Below are positions 23,878-30,279 of a DNA stretch of 64,000 bases, piece after piece (within the stretch, counting starts at the first letter, position 1; every line of letters starts with the position of its first letter). The notes under the pieces are model-generated. The model made no database searches and had not been told where the DNA came from. It saw nothing but the letters and a program-made list of their open reading frames with translations. This stretch comes from an uncultured Ardenticatenia bacterium. Lineage in GTDB: Bacteria > Chloroflexota > Anaerolineae > 4572-78 > NAK82. The stretch spans positions 248,001 through 312,000 of the forward strand of contig CAKZLO010000035.1 of NCBI GenBank assembly GCA_937127125.1, written 5' to 3'. The position numbers were made by a program, and so were the translations under genes.

Positions 23878-25166
23878 TCTGCCACTCCGCACCAGTCGAA
23901 GATAAACAGCAGCAGGGTCTCGAGGAAGGCAAACAGGCTCTCCACTTCCACATATTCATCTGCCGCGTGGGAATTGCCCCCCGTCGGTCCAAAGATCACA
24001 GCAGGCATACCAAACAGACGGTGCAGCGCCCATATGTCACAAGAATAGGGTGCACCCTTGATGACCGGCTGGCGCCCCAGCACCTGCGCAGCACACGCAG
24101 CCAGCCCAGTCACCAGTGGATGCGTAGGGTCGGTCTGGCTGGGATACATCCAGCGCAACTTCTGCTCAATGCGCGGCGGCTTTGGAAACGCTTCACGGTG
24201 ACGTGCCATAACGCTTTCCAGCCACTCGTTGAACTCTTGCCAACACGCCTCCTTCTCTTCACCGGGCAGCGTCTGTGCAATCATCTCAACACGCACTTCG
24301 TTAGGCACCGCAATGGGCACCTCACTGCCCCAGCCGCCGCCATAAACCTTGGTCACCTGGACCGGAACCGGATCAGGGTAAGCCTGATAAATAGGTGGCA
24401 CAGGATGGCTGCGCCGCTTCTGACGCAGCTCGTCGAGGTGGGAGAGGAAGATGCCCAGCTGAGCGACCGCATCCGCTGGTTGTGCCTCCTTGCCCACGTC
24501 GAGCCATGTGCCGGCACCGCTAAAGTAGATACCCAAGATGAGCGCTCCACGTGCAGCCGGATAGATATCCAGACCGGTCGCTTCGGGTAGAATGGCAGCG
24601 TCCATCACCCCATCACGGAGGCGGCCAGCAATGGTAGCGTTCACGCCACCTTCCTCCTCATCCACCACCGACTCGAACGCGAGGTCACCGCGCAGCGAGA
24701 TGTCCTGTTCGGCAATCGCCTTATAGAGCACCAGCATAGCAGCCATCTGACTCTTCATGTCCGAAGCACCCAGCGCGTACATCTTGCCCTGGTGTATTTC
24801 AGCTGCGAATGGAGGGTGTGTCCACACATTCTCGCCCAGTGCAACAGTATCGCAGTGTCCGGTCAACAACAAAGAACGCCCTCCACCCTTGCCCTTCAAC
24901 TTTGAAGAGAGGTTAGGACGGTTGGTGTAGTCACGTCCGGGCCAGAACTCAGGGTGTTCACGCATACCAGGCACTAGGTCAGGCTGGTAGAGTTCCACAG
25001 GCAGCCCGGCACGCGCCAGGTAAGAGGCCATGAACTCCTGTACCGCTTTCTCCTCACCCATGGGTGGCTTGTTCTGCGAAGGAATGCGCAATACATCCGT
25101 GACGACCTGAATGACCTCATAGCGGTAACGTTGGACAATCTCTTGTGCCAATTTGCGATGATCCAT
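23874..25166 (-). CDS. M20-family metallopeptidase/deacylase (ArgE/DapE/ACY1-like)
   Basis: Two-zinc amidohydrolase of 430 residues. Ligands appear in the expected order: His in LLLTGHCDTV, bridging Asp in LGASDMKSQMAAML, Glu-Glu in SVVDEEEGGVNAT, Glu in LPEATGLDIY and His near the C-terminus in GGNSHAADEYVEVE. The lid/dimerisation domain sits between about residues 205 and 320. Such enzymes remove acyl groups from amino acids or cut small peptides; exact substrate unknown. It lies 39 bases after the M24-like gene in one operon, and its stop overlaps the start of a decayed cyclase gene. The N-terminus has no signal peptide, so it is cytoplasmic. Confidence 0.87.
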   Translation of the reverse strand: MDHRKLAQEIVQRYRYEVIQVVTDVLRIPSQNKPPMGEEKAVQEFMASYLARAGLPVELYQPDLVPGMREHPEFWPGRDYTNRPNLSSKLKGKGGGRSLLLTGHCDTVALGENVWTHPPFAAEIHQGKMYALGASDMKSQMAAMLVLYKAIAEQDISLRGDLAFESVVDEEEGGVNATIAGRLRDGVMDAAILPEATGLDIYPAARGALILGIYFSGAGTWLDVGKEAQPADAVAQLGIFLSHLDELRQKRRSHPVPPIYQAYPDPVPVQVTKVYGGGWGSEVPIAVPNEVRVEMIAQTLPGEEKEACWQEFNEWLESVMARHREAFPKPPRIEQKLRWMYPSQTDPTHPLVTGLAACAAQVLGRQPVIKGAPYSCDIWALHRLFGMPAVIFGPTGGNSHAADEYVEVESLFAFLETLLLFIFDWCGVAE

Positions 25167-25205
25167 TGTTTGATCTCCCTCGACCAGGCGTCAACCCCGA
25201 AATTG

Positions 25206-26372
25206 CTATAGCTCGATGATCTCACGACGGTAGGAGGTCAGTTCCTCAAGCCCTGTTTCGGTGACCACAATGCCATCTTCATAGCGCAAGCCGTATTCTC
25301 CGTCGTTTAGCCAAATGTCGATGTTGAATTGCATGCCTGGCTGAATGACCAGGTCACTGCCCTTGCCCAGCCAGAGTCCCTCAACTTCGGAGGAACCGGT
25401 GCCGTGCGCCGGGCCGTACAGAGTGAATTCCTCAAAACCGTAGCGCGCCAACGTCTTGTGGTAATTCTCAAAGACCTGTTTGGCTGTCGCACCTGGACGG
25501 ATATCACGCAGGGCGCCCTCGAACGCTTCCAGCGCCACGCTCATCAGCGTACGTGCCTTTTCGGGTACCCTGCCAATGGCAAATGGCCGGCACATGTTGC
25601 CGCAGTAGCCCATGTAACGTGCTCCAAAGGTTAGCTGCACTAACTCGTTGCGTTTGATGCGGCGGTTGGTTGAGCGGCACAGGCTCTGGCGCGTGTTAGG
25701 GCCTGAGCACACCCAGATGGGATACGAAGTACCCTCCGCGCCCAGACGATGCATCGTGGTATGCGCTATCGCTTCGATCTCCCACTCGGCCATCCCCTCA
25801 CGCACGGCGTTGAGCGCATCGATCATTGCCTGTTCCGTGATCCAATATGCTTTGCGAATCACAGCTATCTCATAGGGCGATTTGATGGCTTTTACGCGCA
25901 ACAATACATCGTCGGCTGGTACGATCTCTGCACCGCTGGCGGCTTTTTGTAAGTCGAGAAAGATGGCATAGGGGAAGATGTTCCAGTCTGCCACCCCAAT
26001 ACGTCGTGGCGGCCGAGGGCATACCGACTTGAGAATGCTGCTGAAATCCTCATATTGCACCGGTGGCACCCAGTCAGGCGCCGAAGTTTCTACGAACATG
26101 GGGTGGATGTGAATGTTTTTGATCCGCGAAAACTGTCGCGCAAATTCAAACGACTCAGGGCCGCCAGTGATCAGCGCTGCGTCGCCCTCGCGTGGCACCA
26201 CCACACCAGCGAAGTCGAAGAAAGGCCAGAAGTCAGCTAGATAGCGGCTGCTGGCTGGTTCTGACTCGGAGGAATAGGTCACCAGCACATCCAGGTCTGC
26301 TTTCGCCATCTCCTCCTGCAGGCGTGTAATACGACGCTCGTAATCGCTGTCGGGAATCATGGGGGTGCGCAT
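25206..26372 (-). CDS. M24-fold (pita-bread) hydrolase lacking canonical metal ligands, creatinase-like
   Basis: 388 residues with an N-terminal creatinase/prolidase domain and a C-terminal pita-bread domain. Active M24 peptidases use Asp, Asp, His, Glu, Glu. Here LDFGA is LTFGA (Thr248), the second Asp is Asn259 in YCGNMCR, the His is kept in AHGTGSSEVEG (His323), the first Glu is Asp352 in FNIDIW, and the last Glu is kept in RYEDG (Glu365). Loss of both aspartates argues against a dimetal peptidase and for a metal-independent creatinase-like amidinohydrolase or related C-N hydrolase. AAAGGAGG before ATG 26372 fixes the start; a longer frame to 26498 overlaps fur. It leads the operon with M20. 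Confidence 0.78.
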   Translation of the reverse strand: MRTPMIPDSDYERRITRLQEEMAKADLDVLVTYSSESEPASSRYLADFWPFFDFAGVVVPREGDAALITGGPESFEFARQFSRIKNIHIHPMFVETSAPDWVPPVQYEDFSSILKSVCPRPPRRIGVADWNIFPYAIFLDLQKAASGAEIVPADDVLLRVKAIKSPYEIAVIRKAYWITEQAMIDALNAVREGMAEWEIEAIAHTTMHRLGAEGTSYPIWVCSGPNTRQSLCRSTNRRIKRNELVQLTFGARYMGYCGNMCRPFAIGRVPEKARTLMSVALEAFEGALRDIRPGATAKQVFENYHKTLARYGFEEFTLYGPAHGTGSSEVEGLWLGKGSDLVIQPGMQFNIDIWLNDGEYGLRYEDGIVVTETGLEELTSYRREIIEL

Positions 26373-26465
26373 TCTGAAAAGCCTCCTTTCAGGATGTGAA
26401 GTCGTGCTAGACAAATCGGTGCACTCAAAGACACCAAGCTCTGTGACAGATATTTGCGGAATGAA

Positions 26466-26495
26466 ATTATAGCATTCTAGCGCATCCGCGCGCAA
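26466..26495 (-). promoter_or_regulatory. Promoter of the M24-M20 operon, overlapping the fur 3' end
   Basis: On the minus strand, TTGCGC and TATAAT with an 18-base spacer. The -35 box and most of the spacer lie inside the last codons of fur. The transcript would start near 26459 with a leader of about 87 bases. Confidence 0.5.
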
Positions 26496-26911
26496 CACTC
26501 ACGACAAAGACCACCAACGGAAAGTGAGTTCACATCCACCTGGAAACCGTATTGTCCTTGCATACAAGAGACAAATGGTTCTAGGCTATCGATGGCTGCC
26601 TCAAGCACCCTACCGCATAAGCGACACACTAGGTGTACATGCGGGGCGTGGGTATGAACCAGCTCGTAACGATACTGTCCATCGTTTCCTTGGAGACAGG
26701 TAACTATCTGGAATTTTTTGAGCAGCTCCAACGTGCGATACACTGTTGAGATATCTAGATGGGGAGATTTCCTCTGCGTGTATTGGAAGATCTCCTCCGC
26801 CGTGGCCAGCTGATCCAATTCGTGCAATGCAGAGAGAATCTCCTTCCGCTGTGGGGTTAATCGCAACCCCTTCCCGTGCAACGATTTGAAGAAACCTTGT
26901 TCACAGCTCAT
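26477..26911 (-). CDS. Fur-family metalloregulator
   Basis: 144 residues with the Fur winged helix (GLRLTPQRKEILSALHELDQLATAEEIFQYTQRKSPHLDISTVYRTLELLKKFQIV) and the metal/dimer domain: RYELVHTHAPHVHLVCRLCGRV with the His cluster and first CxxC, and the second CxxC in LCRECCARMR. Two CxxC pairs mean a structural zinc site; the sensed metal (Fe, Zn, Ni or peroxide) cannot be told from this. ATG 26911 is preferred: the open frame to 27019 overlaps the zinc-ribbon gene and precedes the natural helix 1. A TTGCAA palindrome in front of cbiMQO is a candidate target of this or another Fur-type protein. Confidence 0.87.
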   Translation of the reverse strand: MSCEQGFFKSLHGKGLRLTPQRKEILSALHELDQLATAEEIFQYTQRKSPHLDISTVYRTLELLKKFQIVTCLQGNDGQYRYELVHTHAPHVHLVCRLCGRVLEAAIDSLEPFVSCMQGQYGFQVDVNSLSVGGLCRECCARMR

Positions 26912-26961
26912 AGACGACACTCTACCCAATTGTTGCAGCACTGGTAATTGCAGCGACAGAT

Positions 26962-28032
26962 TCACGGCGACGGATCGATAGCGGTCACGTCGCCCAGCTG
27001 GTTTACTCGCAGGATCCAACGGCTGCCTATTGTACAGCGACTAAACAGGTCGAGACTACGCGTGCGATAGGTGTAGACGGGACCGTCGGTGGCGAAGATG
27101 ATCTCGTATTGTTCCGATCGATTACCCAGCCGCTCGCTACCATCTATTTGGGGTTCCGGCCAACGTGGCGCGAGGTCATTACCATCCAAGGTTTCCACTC
27201 GCACCGGCTGCCATTCCATCACGGCGTACTCGCACCACTCGGCGTACACCTCATAGACACAGTCCTGCACCACTTGTCCGTAGCCGCTGCCTGTGTCTTG
27301 AACGTAAGGCGTACCACACACCTCTCTGCTATTGGGAGCAGGGGACTCCTGGGTGTGATGCAATCTCAGCGTGCAACGCCCCAGCTCAGCGTCGTATGGC
27401 ACCTCCTCGCGCCAAGTTTGGTAAGTAGCAGGCAGCAGAGTCTCTACTGTGATGCTGCGCATCCAGCTCACACTTTGTACCGTACCCAGCACGTCACTGG
27501 TCTTGGTAATTAGGAAGAGTAGCGCGGCAACAATGCCCACCAGTGTGATGCCACCCACGAGCAAAAATACTCCAGCACCTCGCCCTGGAGCACCCGCTTC
27601 AACCGCTGAGCTTGGCACTGGCGCAGCCATGGCACTGCCACAGCGCGCACATTTAAGCGCGGTCGCCGGGTTGAGCGTCCCACACGATGGGCACACTCTG
27701 TCAGGCTGTGGCCCAGGGCGAAAGGCACCCACCACCTGCCCACTCACACGCGCCGTCGCTTCACTAAGATCAGCGCCACATTGGGTACATACTTGCGCAT
27801 CAGCTGGATTGCGCGCGCCACAATAGGCACAATGGAAGTCTGGACCCACCTGAGCGCGGCGAACCTCATCTTCGCTCTGCACCAGCTCTTCCTGAGCTGC
27901 TTGCTCGAATTCCACGTGGGCCGGCTGCGCCGCGCCACAATTGGCACAGGTTTTCTGTGGTCCTGGATTGCGACTGCCACAAGCAGGACAGGTCCACTGC
28001 AGTCTGACGTAGCCGATTGTTTTTTGTGTCAT
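26962..28032 (-). CDS. Zinc-ribbon membrane protein of unknown function
   Basis: 356 residues. Three CxxC...CxxC zinc ribbons occupy the N-terminal third: WTCPACGSRN..KTCANCGAA, FHCAYCGARN..QVCTQCGAD and RVCPSCGTLN..LKCARCGSA. A flexible linker and a single membrane helix (about residues 148-170, VFLLVGGITLVGIVAALLFLI) follow, then a roughly 185-residue outer domain with several cysteines (GRCTLRL, REVCGTPY, QDCVYEVYAEWCEY, SRCTIGS) that could form disulfides. The topology suggests cytoplasmic ribbons and an exported domain. I do not recognise the outer domain. It lies 50 bases upstream of fur on the same strand and may be co-transcribed. Confidence 0.72.
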   Translation of the reverse strand: MTQKTIGYVRLQWTCPACGSRNPGPQKTCANCGAAQPAHVEFEQAAQEELVQSEDEVRRAQVGPDFHCAYCGARNPADAQVCTQCGADLSEATARVSGQVVGAFRPGPQPDRVCPSCGTLNPATALKCARCGSAMAAPVPSSAVEAGAPGRGAGVFLLVGGITLVGIVAALLFLITKTSDVLGTVQSVSWMRSITVETLLPATYQTWREEVPYDAELGRCTLRLHHTQESPAPNSREVCGTPYVQDTGSGYGQVVQDCVYEVYAEWCEYAVMEWQPVRVETLDGNDLAPRWPEPQIDGSERLGNRSEQYEIIFATDGPVYTYRTRSLDLFSRCTIGSRWILRVNQLGDVTAIDPSP

Positions 28033-28138
28033 AAGATCCTATCGTGACCCCACTTTCACCGTGACGCTGGCATCGCTGCCCACAGAGTCCGCTGGACAGA
28101 GCCGGCAGGTCAACAAGCCATAGAACAACCGGGCAAGC

Positions 28139-29299
28139 TCAAGACACCGGTTTCATACGCAGTATCTTCGCCTTGTCCAGCGCGTCAGTCGAGAAATAGA
28201 TGTAACTGTCTGGGCCTACCGCGATATCCCGCAGCCGGCCATATGTATTGTTCACCAAGATCTCTTCCTGGACCACCTCTTCGCCATCTACTTCGAGCCG
28301 GTATAGCCGCCCTGTCTTCAGGGTTACAAAGAATATGTCGCCCTGCCATTGGGCAAAAGCGCTCCCAGTATAAAACACCAAATCTGAGATGGCGATGGTT
28401 CGGTCAGAGTAGAATTCTCTGACAGCTGGTTCGTAATTCGCTACAGAGCAAGTCGGTTGTACACCCAAGCAGATCGGCCAGCCATAGTTCTCGCCTTTCT
28501 TAATGATATTCAGTTCGTCACGGGTGTCTGGCCCATGCTCGGTAGACCACAACCAGCCTGTGTCCGGCTGGAATGCCAGCCCTTGCGGATTGCGATGACC
28601 TAGTGTCCAGATAGGGCTGCCGGGAAAAGGGTTGTCGGCAGGAATGCTACCGTCACGGTTGATGCGCAAGATCTTACCGCTGAGTGAATTCAAGTTCTGG
28701 GCACGATCATCTTCCGCGGCATCTCCCATCGAGATGAATAGGTAGCGTTCATCGGGCGAAACGAGCACCCGACAGCCGTTGTGCCGTGGCCCGTGTGGCA
28801 TTGTGAACAACACCTGCTCGTCGCGCAACTGGGTGCCCGACAGCACCAAGCGCGACAAACGATTGACTGCAAGATCGGAAGTAGCAGGCCATGCATGCGC
28901 TACAGCGGTAGTATTAAGTGCTCTGATAACCGGCAGATACTGAGTGGCCGTGGAATAGCACACGTACAGCACGCCAGTCTGGGCGAAGTCGGGATCCAGC
29001 TCCATGCCGAGCAATCCACCTTCACCACCCGCACGCGCCGGCAACCGCGGTGTGAAGGTGACCAGATCCCCAGTAGTCACGTCCAACGCGTGAATCTCAC
29101 CAGTGTCGCGGCTGGTGAAGAACAGACGGCCATCCGGCGCGAAGTTAAGACTCCAGGGCAAATAGACATTTTCCTTTACCACCTCGATCTCAAACTCTTG
29201 AGCGTGGACAAGTGGCAAGCCAAAGGAGGTGACACCCAGCATCATTGCCAACAGCGCACCAATTACTAACAAACGACAACACACCCGATCGATAGACAC
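28139..29299 (-). CDS. PQQ-type glucose/sorbosone dehydrogenase-like beta-propeller (Asd/YliI family)
   Basis: Secreted six-bladed propeller of 386 residues. The N-terminus CCRLLVIGALLAMMLGVTSF..VHAQ is a signal peptide. The domain shows LPWSLNFAPDGRLFFTSRDTGEIHAL, GGEGGLLGMELDPDF, a catalytic-type His in FTMPHGPRHNGCRVLVSPD, GKILRINRDGSIPADNPFPGSPIWTLGHRNPQGLAFQPDTGWLWSTEHGPDTRDELNIIKKGENYGWP, and NNTYGRLRDIAVGPDSYIYFSTD, which fits the soluble aldose sugar dehydrogenase family. I place the start at GTG 29299, which has AGGAG nine bases upstream; ATG 29350 would add 17 residues before the signal and has no clear ribosome site. Substrate unknown; no PQQ synthesis genes nearby. Confidence 0.82.
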   Translation of the reverse strand: MSIDRVCCRLLVIGALLAMMLGVTSFGLPLVHAQEFEIEVVKENVYLPWSLNFAPDGRLFFTSRDTGEIHALDVTTGDLVTFTPRLPARAGGEGGLLGMELDPDFAQTGVLYVCYSTATQYLPVIRALNTTAVAHAWPATSDLAVNRLSRLVLSGTQLRDEQVLFTMPHGPRHNGCRVLVSPDERYLFISMGDAAEDDRAQNLNSLSGKILRINRDGSIPADNPFPGSPIWTLGHRNPQGLAFQPDTGWLWSTEHGPDTRDELNIIKKGENYGWPICLGVQPTCSVANYEPAVREFYSDRTIAISDLVFYTGSAFAQWQGDIFFVTLKTGRLYRLEVDGEEVVQEEILVNNTYGRLRDIAVGPDSYIYFSTDALDKAKILRMKPVS

Positions 29300-29394
29300 A
29301 GTACTATGCTCCTGCACAAGTTTATGATAAGTCAGTCCCCATACGAACATGCCAACACACTGAGCGTGTCTCGCAGCTCAGATCTACTATGCCT

Positions 29395-29423
29395 ATCATA
29401 CCACAGCCGCTTAGGCATCACAA
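29395..29423 (-). promoter_or_regulatory. Possible promoter of the sugar dehydrogenase gene
   Basis: On the minus strand, TTGTGA and TATGAT with a 17-base spacer. The sequence from the -10 box onward (TATGATAGGCATAG) is nearly the same as that at the hutI promoter (TATAATAGGCATAG). Confidence 0.45.
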
Positions 29424-30202
29424 TCCTATCCCGTGACGCGCCAAATCTTCGAGGGGGGACTGACGAGGATCTAACCTCTCAGTGATGCTGGACATGCCGC
29501 TGCCGGAAGGGAGCACCGAAAGACTCTCTTATATAAATGTGTAAGTATCAGGCTATCCGGCCTGTCGCAGTGAATCTGCCGGAGTAGCGATTCGACTCTA
29601 CCGAGGCCGTCTACTCATACGTGACCATTCAATATTCGGTGAGCCTGAATAAGCCCATGCACCGAGCACAGTTCAGACAATCAGCGGCGTCAGGTTAGTC
29701 CCACCGCGCCCCAGGCGGCTACCAACCCACGCGCGTAGAGGCGAGACACTGATGGCGGAACAAGTGCGGGCGACACTTTGCTCAGGTTGACGGGTGCGGA
29801 TTATCTGAGCACCGCCGATCCCGGCACTCGCTTGGACATCTGCGCGCGCCCCATACCCCGGCGGATAGGCGCGAAAGATGGCCGACGGAGCAGACAACGC
29901 TACCGGTGCGCCAGTACCAGTTCGTCTGAGCGTACAGCCGGTATCTTCATCGCCAGACACATAACTCACCTCACATCCCCTTTTCCCATTATTCTATGCC
30001 CTTTCCTACAGCTACAATCACCACCCGATTTCTACCGCGGTCGCTGCGCGGTTGTCTGTCGCCTTGCGCCAGGGGATCAGCGCGGTGAGTCTGCGTATGG
30101 GGCTGTTACATTCAGACAGGCAACCAGCAGGTCGGAGAGCAGGCCGGCAGCGGACAGGGCAGCAGGTGGCTCTTATCTTAATCGTCCCCTTTCTTATGTG
30201 AA
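29424..30202. other. Long gap without a convincing gene
   Basis: About 780 bases between divergent genes. A minus-strand frame from GTG 29969 to 29673 would encode 98 residues (SYVSGDEDTGCTLRRTG..) but matches nothing I know and starts with GTG behind a weak GGGGAT; coding status is uncertain. At 29503-29515 the plus strand has CCGGAAGGGAGCA, the 3' half of the signal recognition particle RNA core, but the matching 5' CAGG is absent. Several GC-rich inverted stretches (for example GGCCT..AGGCC near 29570-29615) suggest a structured RNA or old decayed sequence. Confidence 0.4.
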
Positions 30203-30231
30203 TTGACAAGCAGTTCAGAGAGGTGCATAAT
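30203..30231 (+). promoter_or_regulatory. Promoter of the TPR/LPDWLR gene
   Basis: TTGACA (30203-30208) and CATAAT (30226-30231) with a 17-base spacer. The transcript would start near 30238. Confidence 0.65.
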
Positions 30232-30279
30232 ATACTGGAGTGACATCGCTCGGTGCCACCAGCGCAGAGACGGCAGACA

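Noticed and set aside
23847..24590. A 247-residue plus-strand frame
   Set aside because: Antisense of the M20 gene, whose zinc ligands are all in place.
29503..29515. Calling an SRP RNA gene here
   Set aside because: Only the 3' strand of the core is present; the conserved 5' CAGG and a closing helix could not be found, so it is listed only as a low-interest observation.
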